Source: Deltaproteobacteria bacterium (GTDB lineage: Bacteria; Myxococcota_A; UBA796; CAJQPC01). Taken from it: a stretch of 64,000 nucleotides of DNA. Each line of letters starts with the position of its first letter. Within the stretch, counting starts at the first letter, position 1. The notes under the pieces were generated by a model. That model searched no databases. It was not told where the DNA came from and saw nothing but the letters and a program-made list of their open reading frames with translations. Below are positions 36,034-45,442 of the stretch, piece by piece. The stretch is taken from NCBI GenBank assembly GCA_016717595.1, contig JADKFE010000022.1, positions 1 through 64,000 of the forward strand. The letters run 5' to 3'. A program made the position numbers and the translations under genes.

Positions 36034-37244
36034 GCCGGGATCACCCGCACCACGTCTTTTTTGCCGCGCCAGATCATCACGCCGCCGGACTCGTCCAAGG
36101 CGTCTTCAGTGAGCATCGCGGCGATGTCGGTCACCGCGCCCTCCCGTTTGGCCCCCAGCTTCACCGCGCCCTGCTGAATCTGGCGCCGGGCGTCGGACTT
36201 CGACGCGCAGAGGCCGGTCTCGACGAGCACGTCCACCATCGGCTTGGGCAGGCTCAGCCCACGCTCGGGCGCCGAGCCCGCCGCGCCGCCGCCGCCGAAC
36301 ACCGCCAGCGCCGCGTCTAAGGCGGCCTTGGCCTCGGCCTCGCCGTGCATGATCTTCGTGGCCTCAAACGCCAGGCGGCGCTTGGCCTCGCGGATCTCGG
36401 CGCCCTCCAAGGCCGCCAAGGTGGCGATCTCGTCGAGCTCCAAGAAGGTGAAGATGCGCAGCAGACGGCCTACGTCGGCGTCCTCGACGTTCATCCAGTA
36501 CTGGAAGTAGTCATACGGCGCCAGCCGATGCGCCCCGAGCCACACCGCGCCCGCCGCCGTCTTGCCCATCTTGGCGCCTGAGGCCGACAACAGGAGCGGC
36601 TGGGTGAAGCCCTCGGCCTCGCGGCCCTCGACGCGGCGGATGAGGTCGATGCCCGCGGTGATGTTGCCCCACTGGTCGTCGCCGCCGAGCTGCAAGGTGC
36701 AGCCGTAGCGGCGGTTGAGCTCCAAGAAGTCGTAGGCCTGGAGGAGCTGGTAGTTGAACTCGATGAACGAGAGGCCCTTCTCTAAACGAAGCTTCACGCT
36801 GGCTTTGCTGAGCATCGTGTTCACCGAGAAGTGCCGCCCGATGTCACGCAAGAACTGGATGTAGTGAAGGCTGCACAGCCAGTCTTGGTTGTCTACGAGC
36901 AGGCCCCGCTCGCCGTCGAGGGTCAACACCTGGCTGAGCTGGGCGCGGATGCCCACCTTGTTGTGCTCGATCTGCTCGGTGGTGATGAGCTGCCGGGCCT
37001 CGTCTTTGCCCGACGGATCGCCGACCATGGCCGTGCCGCCGCCGACCACGGCGATGATCCGGTGCCCGGCGCGCTGGAGGTGGGCCAGGGCCATCGCCGG
37101 GAAGAGGTGGCCGATGTGTAAGGAGTCGGAGGTGGGGTCAAAACCTGCGTAAACGGAGATCGGCGGGCCGTCGATGAGCGCGGGGGCGCCCTCGGTGTGC
37201 TGCTGGACAAAACCGCGCGCTTGTAGGGTAGAGAAGACGCTCAT
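36030..37244 (-). CDS. tyrS: Tyrosyl-tRNA synthetase
   Basis: A 404-residue class I synthetase. YAGFDPTSDSLHIGHLFPAM carries the HIGH motif, FNYQLLQAYDFLEL and QLGGDDQWGNITAG are tyrosine-binding segments, and KMGKT replaces KMSKS. The C-terminal S4-like RNA-binding part (GLCASKSDARRQIQQGAVKLGAKR) is present, giving the TyrRS-S length. Divergent from hpf across ~190 bases. I see no T-box leader, as expected outside Firmicutes. Confidence 0.95.
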   Translation of the reverse strand: MSVFSTLQARGFVQQHTEGAPALIDGPPISVYAGFDPTSDSLHIGHLFPAMALAHLQRAGHRIIAVVGGGTAMVGDPSGKDEARQLITTEQIEHNKVGIRAQLSQVLTLDGERGLLVDNQDWLCSLHYIQFLRDIGRHFSVNTMLSKASVKLRLEKGLSFIEFNYQLLQAYDFLELNRRYGCTLQLGGDDQWGNITAGIDLIRRVEGREAEGFTQPLLLSASGAKMGKTAAGAVWLGAHRLAPYDYFQYWMNVEDADVGRLLRIFTFLELDEIATLAALEGAEIREAKRRLAFEATKIMHGEAEAKAALDAALAVFGGGGAAGSAPERGLSLPKPMVDVLVETGLCASKSDARRQIQQGAVKLGAKREGAVTDIAAMLTEDALDESGGVMIWRGKKDVVRVIPA

Positions 37245-37431
37245 GGGGGCCGCCCGGGTGAACGCGCCGCGTCGCGCGGCGCCTCCTTGGCATTAAGCAG
37301 GCGCTGAAACCCGGTCAACTCCGGCTTATCGCTCCTTGTGTCGAAATTGTGACGCGAACGTGTCGTACTCTCAGCAGGGGCCCGCGCGGCAGGGGCCCCA
37401 AGCAAGACACTCGCCGATGACAGGAGCGCGA

Positions 37432-37842
37432 ATGCAGATCAACTTCCACTCCCCTGATGATGTCTTCACCGATGAGCTGCGTGAGTATGGAGAGGAGAAG
37501 CTGACCCGGCCGCTGATGCGACACAAGATCCCCACGGAGAACGCCCGCCTCGACGTAGACGCCTCCAACGTGCGTGAGCGCGTGGCGCTGCGGGTGCGGA
37601 TGACCTTCCCCGGCACGACGATCACCGTGTCTACTCTGAGCGGCGACGCCTTCTCCGCCGTAGACATGGCAGAAGACAAGCTGGCGCGGAAGCTCCGCGA
37701 CACTGAAGAGCGCCGCCGTGAACAAGATCGCCGCCGTCTGGAGCTGGCGCCGCTGGATGACGAGGCCACGGACATCTTCACCGCGGATGAGGAGGAGGTC
37801 CTGCGCCAGATGGGCGCGCTGGACGCCGTCTTAGAGCTCTGA
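37432..37842 (+). CDS. hpf: Ribosome hibernation-promoting factor, short form
   Basis: A 136-residue protein matching short HPF/YfiA: MQINFHSPDDVFTDELREYGEEKLTR, an acidic/basic beta-alpha fold, and SAVDMAEDKLARKLRDTEERRR. It binds the ribosomal decoding centre in stationary phase. Start chosen at ATG 37432, with CAGGAG seven bases upstream; upstream in-frame codons are not HPF-like. A 20-residue acidic C-terminal extension follows the core, too short for the long-form dimerisation domain. Confidence 0.85.
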   Translation: MQINFHSPDDVFTDELREYGEEKLTRPLMRHKIPTENARLDVDASNVRERVALRVRMTFPGTTITVSTLSGDAFSAVDMAEDKLARKLRDTEERRREQDRRRLELAPLDDEATDIFTADEEEVLRQMGALDAVLEL

Positions 37843-37912
37843 GCCCCAGCGTCGCGCGGGCGCTCTCGGGCGCTCGCGCGACGACCGCGAAGCGCGGTGG
37901 TTAGAGGGGCGC

Positions 37913-38651
37913 ATGTTCCCTGCTCCTCTGCTCGCCAAGCTCGCCGTCGCCCAAGAGGCCGCCTGGGTCGCCGACGCCAGCGTTGAGAGGCCGCCGCCGC
38001 CTGGAGCGAGGCGCTCGGCCGCCGGGGCCTCACGGTTCACCCGGTGAGCCCCATCCCCAATGATCACCCGGCCTTGCCCAACACCCTCACCGTGACCTTT
38101 GAGGGGGACGCGATCGTGCGGGCGCGGGCCGTGCCCACGCGGGGCTCAGTCCAGCTCACCCGCACCGGCTGGGATCAGGTGGAGGCCACCCTCGTCGACC
38201 CCCCACGCACCCCCCCTGGGCCCATGGCCCGGGCGAGCCTCTTCGCGGCGCTGCCGGGCGAGGCCCAAGCCGCCTTGCGCGGCCTTGACCTCACGAGGCC
38301 AGGGCCGGAGCCGGACGCGCTCCTCGGGGATCCCGCCCGCTGCTTGGCCCGGGTCGCCGAGTTCGACGCCTCGCCGATCCCCGAGGCCAAAGAGGCCCTC
38401 CGCCTCGGCTTAGAGACCGCACCCCAAAGCCCTGCCACCGGGCCCTGCTCACGAGCCTGTTGAAGGATCCGGCGATGAAGGCCCCGGTCTCGGCCTGGAT
38501 CGTCGCGCGGTACCACGCCGCGCCCGCCGAGGAGCGCGCCCACTACGTCGCCTTGGGCTTTATGGTGAGCGAGCCCGCCGCCGCCTTAGAGGCCGTGTTC
38601 GACGCCGAGGACACGCGGCTCTGGGGAGTGAGAGGGGCCAGCTTAGGTTAG
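37913..38651 (+). pseudogene. Hypothetical protein, two frameshifts
   Basis: From the ATG at 37913 the frame reads MFPAPLLAKLAVAQEAAWVADAS, then must shift near 37995 to continue AWSEALGRRGLTVHPVSPIPND and LTVTFEGDAIVRARAVPTRG. It shifts again near 38430 to LPPGLLTSLLKDPAMKAPVSAWIVARYHAAP, ending at TAG 38649-38651. Read through, it is one ~245-residue cytosolic protein with a helical C-terminal half. No family recognised. Codon usage is like its neighbours, so consensus error is as likely as real decay. Confidence 0.45.
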
Positions 38652-38665
38652 AATCCCAGGTACAA

Positions 38666-40034
38666 ATGTCCATGACCCGCCCTCGCCCACGCTGCGCTCG
38701 GCTGAACGCCGCCCACCGCGCCGCCTGCTTGTACTGCGGTGAGGCCCTGCCCAACCCGGCGCCGCCGCCGGAGGCTCCCAGAGCGCGGGGCTTGCCCGCG
38801 GATCTGGACCGCCTGGTGAACGAGGCCCTGCGCGGCAAAGGGGTGAAGGCGCTGCACGAGGCCCTGCGGCAGGCCAACACGGCGCCGGTGGAGACCGCCG
38901 CGCCAGAGGAGGGGCTTGTCGCATCAAATGGGGTGCAGGTGCTGGCGAGGTCCGGTGCGAGGCGACGCGGGTAGAGGCGGCCATGTCGCATCCGGTGGAT
39001 GCGACAAGCGACAGAAGGTGTCGCGTTTAATGCTAAGACGACTGTCACATTCATCCCGCCAGCAGACCTCACGCCAGGTGCTACGGCGCTCACCGAGGCC
39101 GAGGAGGCCGTCAGCCGGGCGCGGGGCAGGCTCACGGACGGGGCGCTGGTGGAGGCGGCGGAGATTCTGCGACAGCTCGCCGGGCGCCTGCCGACGCTGC
39201 TGCCTGAGCCCGCCGTTGAGCCGCGGAGGTGGAGCCGGCCGCGGAGGTGGAGCCCGCCGAGGCCCGCCCGGTGCCGCTGCCGCTGTTTCGGTTCGGCTGG
39301 GCGCTGGTGATCGACGGCCTCGCTGACGCCGCCCGCGCTCCGGCCTTGGCCAGCGCCTTGGGTCAAGACCTGGCGACGGCGCGGCTGCACGCCGTCTCGG
39401 CGCACCCCAAGGTGGTGCAGCGCGGGGATGACGAGGCGGCGCTCACCGCCCGGGCCGAGCGCCTGCGGGCCGAGGGGATCGCCACGAGCGTGCTGCATCG
39501 CAGCATGGTCCAGCGCCTCGGGCGACCGGCCTGGCGCGCTCCTTCGTCTGGGGCGGCCCGGTGCTGGGGCTCGACGGCCGCGCCTTCTGGGAGGGTGACC
39601 CGGAGGAGGTGCGGGCGCAGAGAGGGGCGCCTTGGCCGTGGTTTGAGCCGGTCTTGGGCGTGCTCGGCGAGGTGACGGTGGTGCGCAGCCGCTCGGCCTC
39701 AGCCCCCGGGCGCTTCGCCCGCAAGACCTTGGGGACCGGTCCGACGGTGCTCGACGAGCGCCGCGTCGGCGTGTTGGACCTCTGGGGCGAAGACGGCGGG
39801 CACCTTCGCCTCGTCGAGGGCCTCACCGACTCCGGGGACAGCCGCGCGCCGTTTCGGACCTTGGTGGAGACGATCACGTCCGCCGCGCCGGGCCTAAGGA
39901 TCACCGCCCGGCGGGTGTGCCGCCCCGAGGAGAGCCGCGCGGCGGGGGAGCCCGGTGAGGCGGTCGTTCGTTCAGGCTGGCCGACCTTTGAGGAGCACAC
40001 GCGCCTGTGCTGGCTGCACCTGCACGGTCGTTGA
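38666..40034 (+). pseudogene. Zinc-ribbon-like hypothetical protein, interrupted by REP-like palindromes and frameshifts
   Basis: The N-terminus (RPRCARLNAAHRAACLYCGEALP) resembles a zinc ribbon with three of four Cys. After ~90 codons the frame enters a palindrome cluster (38915-39024), then resumes as helical sequence (TEAEEAVSRARGRLTDGALVEAAEILRQL). The later parts are GWALVIDGLADAARAPALASALG, RSFVWGGPVLGLDGRAFWEG and GVLDLWGEDGGHLRLVEGL, ending at 40034, with further shifts near 39230 and 39500. The C-terminal half is coherent across relocated frames, so a single ~450-residue ancestor is likely. Function unknown. Confidence 0.4.
38915..39024. repeat. REP/MITE-like cluster of TGTCGC palindromes
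   Basis: CTTGTCGCATC at 38915-38925 is the inverse of GATGCGACAAG at 38998-39008, framing ~94 bases. Inside the right end is a perfect 10-bp hairpin (TGTCGCATCC at 38984-38993, GGATGCGACA at 38997-39006). A further hairpin GCGACA-GAAGG-TGTCGC follows directly (39008-39024). It sits inside a disrupted gene, consistent with insertion of a short palindromic element. Confidence 0.5.
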
Positions 40035-40039
40035 GCGGC

Positions 40040-40651
40040 TCACTTGCCCTCAAAGAACAGCGCGTCGATGAAGAAGGTCGAGGCGAGCAGGAGCGCGCGG
40101 TCATCTTCTGTGAGGGAGGGGTCGGAGAACTCGACGCCGAAGCTGTCCGCGTCGGTGAAGCTCCTTGAGGCCGCCGCCCCACTTCTTCGCGATGAGCCCG
40201 ACCTCGCGGCCCGAGGCGTCGACCACGGCGAACTCCCTGCGGATGAAGCGGCGCTCGAGGGTGAAGCGCGCGTCTGGCCCTGGGCGTCAACGACCCGCAG
40301 CCGGGGCAGGAAGAACGTCCAGAGCTTCTCGACGGCGCCGATGCGGGTGTCTCCCGAGAAGACCTCCGCGCTGGGGAAAAAGAACGCGAAGGGCTTGACC
40401 ACCCGGCCGATCTTCTGGCGGTTGGTGTCGTAGAGGTGAATCGTCATCGCCCGCGCCCGGCCCATGAAGCTGCGCAGAAGCGCCCCGCTCACGCCGCCGC
40501 TCTCCTCCGCGGCGTAGCCGATCTCCGCGCCTTTGTCGTCCTTGAGCGAGTAGCGGTTGCGTCCCTCAAAGTCGGTCACCATCTCCAGAAGCTCTTTCTT
40601 CTGGTGGACCATGACGCGGGACGAGCGGGCGACGAGGGCGGTGACGGACAT
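40040..40651 (-). CDS. Phospholipid scramblase/LURP-one-like protein with a compensating frameshift pair
   Basis: About 203 residues. KELLEMVTDFEGRNRYSLKDDKGAEIGYAAEES and HLYDTNRQKIGRVVKPFAFFFP show the beta-barrel repeats of the tubby-like LURP-one/scramblase superfamily. Between ~40290 and ~40165 the main frame turns Ser/Arg-rich and meaningless. The neighbouring frame there gives FTLERRFIRREFAVVDASGRE and VGLIAKKWGGGLKE, exactly what the family requires. The frame then returns to TDADSFGVEFSDPSLTEDDR. Two opposite one-base errors are therefore likely and the protein is probably intact. Cellular role is unknown in bacteria. Confidence 0.65.
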   Translation of the reverse strand: MSVTALVARSSRVMVHQKKELLEMVTDFEGRNRYSLKDDKGAEIGYAAEESGGVSGALLRSFMGRARAMTIHLYDTNRQKIGRVVKPFAFFFPSAEVFSGDTRIGAVEKLWTFFLPRLRVVDAQGQTRASPSSAASSAGSSPWSTPRAARSGSSRRSGAAASRSFTDADSFGVEFSDPSLTEDDRALLLASTFFIDALFFEGK

Positions 40652-40669
40652 GCAGAGCTCCGAGGAAGA

Positions 40670-41315
40670 TCAGGACGCGAGGAGCAAATATAGTATTAGG
40701 CCCGCGTGAGTGGCTTCATTGAACCCGACGGGGCGATCGGGAAGCCCGCTCGCGGCGGCGACCTCTTCGGGGCGGAAGCGGTGAATGGTCAGCCGGGGCG
40801 GAGTAGTGCGCGCTCGATCGGGGGGAGGATGGGCGGGTGGATTCATTCGCTGCCAGGCCGCTCGTCGGCGCGTCGCCTGCTCAGAGGGCGTTTGCTCCCA
40901 CTCCTCGCGACGCAACAGCGGCGCGTTGATGTGCTCAAACAGCAGCACGATGAGCGTCGCGCAGGTCAGACCGCCCGCGCCCTCTACAGAGAGCGTGGTG
41001 TCGGGGAGCAGGCTGACCCCGCGGAGGTCGAGGCCGAACGGGACAGATCTCCTCCCGTTCTTGAGCCAGAACCGCTCTGCAGCGTCGCAGAGGTCGCCGA
41101 TCACCTGTGCGTCTGACGCAGGCGGGACGAACCAAGCCGGCTCGGTGAACTCCTGCTCGCAGCGAAGCCCACGCGCTGTCATCGAGAGGCAGCGCATCGT
41201 CCCGTCCGCGTCTTCGAAACCACAACGACAGGTGGAGGGTGGTGCGATCTCCTTGGATGAGGACGGCGCCAGGAGGGATTTCGTCAGGAACCGCTCTCTT
41301 CGGCGTGACTTTCAA
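40670..41315 (-). CDS. Hypothetical protein of the ImmA/IrrE operon, frameshifted
   Basis: Begins at ATG 41315, overlapping the upstream stop (ATGA). It reads MKVTPKRAVPDEIPPGAVLIQGDRTTLHL, then must shift near 41215 to continue as MRCLSMTARGLRCEQEFTEPAWFVPP, RFWLKNGRRSVPFGLDLRG and TCATLIVLLFEHINAPLLRREEW. Total ~215 residues. A fairly Cys-rich middle part could bind metal. No named family. It is the last gene of the XRE-ImmA/IrrE operon. Confidence 0.5.
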
Positions 41316-41653
41316 GTGAGCCTCTGGCGCAGCTCATCCCGATCGTTGGGAGACCAACCGTGGTGGTCACGCAGGGCGCCATCGACACGATTCAGAAACA
41401 CACGCCGGGGCTCACCCAGCTCGTCCTTGGCGTCGCGGGTGACCACGAGCGCGCCGGACAGGGCGCTGGGGGGGACCAAGGCGACGTCCAATCGCTCCAG
41501 GAACATCGTGACTGTCCGGAGCTTCCCCGCAGAGAGCGCGTCATCGAGGCCCATTGTCACGGTCAGTCGTGCGCGGCCTTGCTTCTCCGCGCGTAAGGCG
41601 TCATGGATACGCGCGAGCCACTCCGTCACCTCACGCTCATCTGCGCGGCGCAT
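41312..41653 (-). CDS. Hypothetical protein between ImmA/IrrE protein and a second unknown
   Basis: 113 residues from ATG 41653 (MRRADEREVTEWLARIHDALRAEKQGRARL). The fold appears alpha/beta (TVTMGLDDALSAGKLRTVTMFLERLDVALVPP, ALVVTRDAKDELGEPRRVFL). It overlaps the stop of the ImmA/IrrE gene by 28 bases, or 55 bases if the ATG at 41680 is used. No recognisable family or motif. Coupling to the peptidase gene suggests it is a partner or substrate. Confidence 0.55.
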   Translation of the reverse strand: MRRADEREVTEWLARIHDALRAEKQGRARLTVTMGLDDALSAGKLRTVTMFLERLDVALVPPSALSGALVVTRDAKDELGEPRRVFLNRVDGALRDHHGWSPNDRDELRQRLT

Positions 41654-42750
41654 CTTCGTTCGCTGCGCGGAGGCCCCCACGCCGCCTCGGCGCGCTCCTC
41701 CACGCCGTCGCCAGCGGCGCGGGCGGGCTCAGCGAGGCCGAAGGTCTGTGCAGGCCACTTCGGCGCCGTTCCCCGATGCGCCTGCTCCTCGACGAGTCGA
41801 ATTCGTGTGTCGTAGTCGAGGTAGCCCATGTTCTTGAGATGGTTCACGGCGGTCTGCCAGGGAACGCCGAAGACCCGACGAACGTCCTCGACCAGAGCGA
41901 CTGCCTGCTCGCCCCGGCGGAGCCTCGGCTCGCCGAGACGCTCGACGAGGCCGTCTCGGGGGATGAGCAGCTCAGCGGCGAAGGCCCGCGCCCGCCGCTC
42001 GACGCCGACCTTGCTCTTCTGCTCGATGTCAGCGTCCGCCGAGATCGTGATCGCCTCGTCGTTGGTCACGTCAAAGAGCAGGTGGCAGAGCTCGTGGGCC
42101 AAGAACACGCGCTGCCGCAAGGTGGACTGGCCATCGCGGTGGCTCGTGCCGCTCAGCAGGATCGCCGCCGCGCTGCGCTCCCGGTCAAGCACGGCGCAGG
42201 CCTGGTAGTTGCGGTCGGTCAGGCGTTCTGTGGCGATGAGCACGCCGAACTCGTGGGAGATCCAGGCGCCGAGGTCATCGACAGGCTTCGTGTCGAGCCC
42301 TAGCGTGGCCCGGACGTGCCGTGCGAGACGATACCCTTGGCGCCACTCGGTGTTGGTCTGCTCTCCGGCGACGGGCTGGGGCTCAAACCGCCGCCGCCGC
42401 CTGAGGCCCTCCTGGCCGCGAGGGGTTGCGCCGACGTAGATCCTCGCGCGTTGGGCGACACGATTGATCACGAGCAGGTCATCACGACGAAAGGTCGTCG
42501 CGTCGCCTCGGTAACAGAAGACGCTGCCCGTCGCGTCGTTGTGGAGGGAGTCCTCGCCGATCAAGAAGTCAGGATCGAGCTGGTAATAGTCGGAGAGCCC
42601 CTCGATGATCTCAGCGGAGTAACCACCGGCCTCGGCCTCCTCAAGGGCGCTCAGGGGGAGCCCGGCCTCTCGCGCCAACGAGGCGAGGGTGAGGCCCCGC
42701 AGCTCACGCAGCGCGCGAAGAGTCTCGTGGAGCTGAGCGGAGGACGTCAT
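41626..42750 (-). CDS. XRE-family regulator with ImmA/IrrE metallopeptidase domain
   Basis: A 374-residue fusion. Residues ~5-65 are a Cro/CI helix-turn-helix (LRELRGLTLASLAREAGLPLSALEEAEAGG). Residues ~170-300 are an ImmA/IrrE zinc peptidase with HELCH (His219, Glu220, His223) in QRVFLAHELCHLLFD. The C-terminal ~70 residues are Ala/Arg-rich and poorly ordered. ImmA-type proteins cleave a repressor to switch on mobile elements or stress genes; here repressor-like DNA binding and protease are in one chain. It heads an operon with two unknown proteins. Downstream substrates may be those proteins, but this is inference. Confidence 0.82.
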   Translation of the reverse strand: MTSSAQLHETLRALRELRGLTLASLAREAGLPLSALEEAEAGGYSAEIIEGLSDYYQLDPDFLIGEDSLHNDATGSVFCYRGDATTFRRDDLLVINRVAQRARIYVGATPRGQEGLRRRRRFEPQPVAGEQTNTEWRQGYRLARHVRATLGLDTKPVDDLGAWISHEFGVLIATERLTDRNYQACAVLDRERSAAAILLSGTSHRDGQSTLRQRVFLAHELCHLLFDVTNDEAITISADADIEQKSKVGVERRARAFAAELLIPRDGLVERLGEPRLRRGEQAVALVEDVRRVFGVPWQTAVNHLKNMGYLDYDTRIRLVEEQAHRGTAPKWPAQTFGLAEPARAAGDGVEERAEAAWGPPRSERRCAAQMSVR

Positions 42751-42811
42751 AGGCCGATCTATACCTCAAAGGCGACAAGTCCGTCAAGGCGTCGCCCAGG
42801 TCATGACGCCC

Positions 42812-44395
42812 TCACCCCCTCCACCACCCCCGCTTAAGCCGCTCCCTGAGCGCGTCCCGCTCCTGTTTGATCGTGTCGAGTAGCCTGCCCAGCGCCACCT
42901 GCCGCGCCCCGGCGTCTTCGCCCTCCCGCGTGGCGATGAGCAGGGCGTCGTTGAGGCGATCTTGCTCACGTCGGGCCGCGCGAATCTCAGCGTCTTTTTT
43001 GAGCAGATCCGCGCGTTGCTCCTCCACCTGGCGGGAGAGGGACTCGACCTCACCCTCGGCGCCAGCGGCCCGGGCACCCAGCACGGTCACGGCCTCGCGG
43101 CGAAAGCCAGCGACCTCGTCGATCGCCCGGGAGAGCCGGGTGACCACGCCGGTGAGCGCCTGGACTTGTTCGGTGAGCAGGGCGCTCTCGGCGCGTTTGT
43201 GGGCCACCTCGGCCTCGGCGACGCGCTGGGCCTCTTGCGCCGCTTGGGTCTGGGCGCGGGCCTCGCCCAGCGCCGCGACGAGGGTGGCCGCTTCAGGCAA
43301 GGGCATCTGCGCGCGGTCCCGGGGCTTGGCGTCGGTCACCCAGCGCAGCAGCGGCGCCTCGGCCACGTCTCGGGAGAGGGTGGTCTGTGCGAGGTGTCGC
43401 GCGGCGAGGCCCCGGGCGGCGGCGGCTTCGGGGTTTGTGGCGGCCTCGACCACGGCGGCCTCAAAGGCGTCGAGATCGTTCACCACCCAGCCCGCCCCGG
43501 CGGCGCGTAGGGTGTCGGACAGCGCGTGATCTGCCCCGGTGATCAGCGGCAGGCCGCAGCCCAAGTAGTCCGCTTGGCGAAATGACATCGCCAGCTCACG
43601 CTCGGGGTTGGGGCAGAACCAGTCCAAGGCCGCCCGCGCTCCGGCGTAGGCCGAGAGCAGCTCACCCAGCGGTGTGGGCCCGGCGTAGTGGAGGCGAGGG
43701 CCCGGGGGCACCTGGGCCGCGAGCTGCGTCACCGCCGCGTCTCCCACCGCAGGCCGGCCACCGTACACGATGACACGACCCCACCCCACACGGTCGAGCG
43801 CGGCCACGGCGCGGCGCAGGGCGGGGGTTGGGTCTTGCCAGGGCCAGGGCACCCCACCGAGCACAAACACCGGCTCGTCCTCAGGAGCGGACAGGCGGCG
43901 CGGCGGACCTTCGGGGGCCACCAGCGGCACCAGATCGCCCACCGGCGCGCGGGTGTCCCAGCCCGCCAAGGCCATCAAGCCCAAGGTGAAGTGCCGCTGG
44001 CGGGGGTTTGAGAAGAGCACATGGTCGGCGGCGGCCAAGGCCCGCATCGTGTGCACGGCCTCGGCGGCGGTCTCGCCCTGAAACGCGGCCTCCAAGAGCC
44101 GCGGGGCGTAGAGGTCCACACAGAGGGGCGCGACCCCAGCCAAGGCCGGGGCCTCTTCAGGCTGCACACAGAGGACACGGTCGGGGCGCAGGCGCGTCGC
44201 CAGCTCCCGCAGGTGCCTGTGGCTGTGGAAGGTGATGGGCCCGCCGTCTTCGTCGTCTTGGGCCCGGGTGACGACGATGACCTCGTGGCCCGCGGCGCGC
44301 AGGGCCTCGGCGTGGTGATGAGCGCGCTGGGCGCCGCCGCTGCCGGGGCGCGAAGGGGAGGGGAGTCGGCCATGCTGGACGAGGAGCACACGCAT
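42812..44395 (-). CDS. GT-B-type glycosyltransferase with C-terminal coiled coil
   Basis: About 527 residues from ATG 44395 (MRVLLVQHGRLPSPSRPGSGGAQRAHHHAEAL), the usual start of GT4-like enzymes. Earlier in-frame codons are low-complexity. Residues ~1-360 look like a two-domain GT-B fold (VIVYGGRPAVGD, FRQADYLGCGLPLITG, the nucleotide-sugar region). From ~390 to the end it is a long coiled coil (EAQRVAEAEVAHKRAESALLTEQVQAL). Similar coiled-coil glycosyltransferases build surface polysaccharide. It diverges from an ABC exporter across ~80 bases, which may export the product. Confidence 0.75.
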   Translation of the reverse strand: MRVLLVQHGRLPSPSRPGSGGAQRAHHHAEALRAAGHEVIVVTRAQDDEDGGPITFHSHRHLRELATRLRPDRVLCVQPEEAPALAGVAPLCVDLYAPRLLEAAFQGETAAEAVHTMRALAAADHVLFSNPRQRHFTLGLMALAGWDTRAPVGDLVPLVAPEGPPRRLSAPEDEPVFVLGGVPWPWQDPTPALRRAVAALDRVGWGRVIVYGGRPAVGDAAVTQLAAQVPPGPRLHYAGPTPLGELLSAYAGARAALDWFCPNPERELAMSFRQADYLGCGLPLITGADHALSDTLRAAGAGWVVNDLDAFEAAVVEAATNPEAAAARGLAARHLAQTTLSRDVAEAPLLRWVTDAKPRDRAQMPLPEAATLVAALGEARAQTQAAQEAQRVAEAEVAHKRAESALLTEQVQALTGVVTRLSRAIDEVAGFRREAVTVLGARAAGAEGEVESLSRQVEEQRADLLKKDAEIRAARREQDRLNDALLIATREGEDAGARQVALGRLLDTIKQERDALRERLKRGWWRG

Positions 44396-44474
44396 GGCGG
44401 GCAGTGTACCGGATCCGGGGCCTGACGACGGCGCCCACGCGGCGGGAGATCTCCGGTAAAACTGGGGCGCGCCT

Positions 44475-45442
44475 ATGACGACGAGCCCCCTGCCAGCGCT
44501 GAGCGGCCCCCTCGTGGCCCGCGGCCTCACCGCCCGGGCCGGGGGCAACCTCATCCTTGACGGCGTCGGCCTGTCGATTCACCCCGGCGAGCTGTGTGGG
44601 CTCATCGGGCCCTCAGGCGCGGGCAAGTCCACGCTCATCCGCTGTCTGCTCGGGCTGCGCGCGCCAGACTCGGGGGAGGTGAGCCTCGCCGGGGCGCCGC
44701 CTCGGGCTGAGGGCGTGGGCTATGTGCCCCAACAAGACGCGATTCACCGGGCCTTGACCCCCCGGCAGGCCTTAGACTTCGCCGCGCAGCTTCGCCGCCC
44801 GGAGCTTGACGAGGCGGCCCGCGGAGCCCGGGTGGTCGCCCTCGCCAAAGACGTGGGCCTTGAGGAGCGCCTCGACGTGCGCATCCACAAGCTCTCCGGC
44901 GGCCAGCAGAAGCGGGTGAGCGTGGCCTTGGAGCTGCTCACCGAGCCGGGCCTGCTCATCTTGGATGAGCCCACCTCGGGCCTCGACCCCGGCCTAGAGG
45001 CGCGCCTGATGGAGCTGCTGCGCCGCCTCGCCCGCCAAGGCCGCGCGGTGTTGGTGGCCACGCACGCAACAGCCTCGTTGCCCATGTGTGACGCGTTGTT
45101 GGTGCTGGTGGCCGGGCGGGTGGCGTACTTCGGCCCGCCGAACGACGCCTTGGCGTTTTTTAAGGCCGAGAGCTTCGGTCAGATCTTCTCGCGGCTGCCC
45201 CTACGAACCCCCGAGGCCTGGGCCAAGGTTCACCTTCAAGATCCGCAGCGGGCGGGGTTTTTGGCGCGACCCGTGCCGTTGGTCAGCCGACCAAACAATG
45301 AAGGCAACGCGGGTGTTGTGTCGTCACCCGGCCCCGCCGGCCCGCGGCGCCGTCAAACAACAAACCTGCTGACAAGCCTCTGGGCACCGCCGCGGAGCAG
45401 CTCGCCGCGCTCAAGGCCCAGCGAAAAGGCGGCGCCCCATGA
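44475..45442 (+). CDS. ABC transporter ATP-binding protein (ABCG/ABC-2 type), frameshifted C-terminus
   Basis: Walker A GPSGAGKSTLIRCLLG, Q-loop GYVPQQDAIHRALTPRQAL, signature LSGGQQKRVSVALELL, Walker B LLILDEPTSGLDPG and H-loop VATHATAS are all intact. The pattern is closest to ABC-2/ABCG-type exporters. After ~260 residues the uncorrected frame becomes Pro/Arg-rich and runs to 45584. Another frame gives the sensible end DKPLGTAAEQLAALKAQRKGGAP, stopping at 45440-45442 and overlapping the permease start by ATGA. One indel near 45300-45370 is therefore inferred. Confidence 0.85.
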
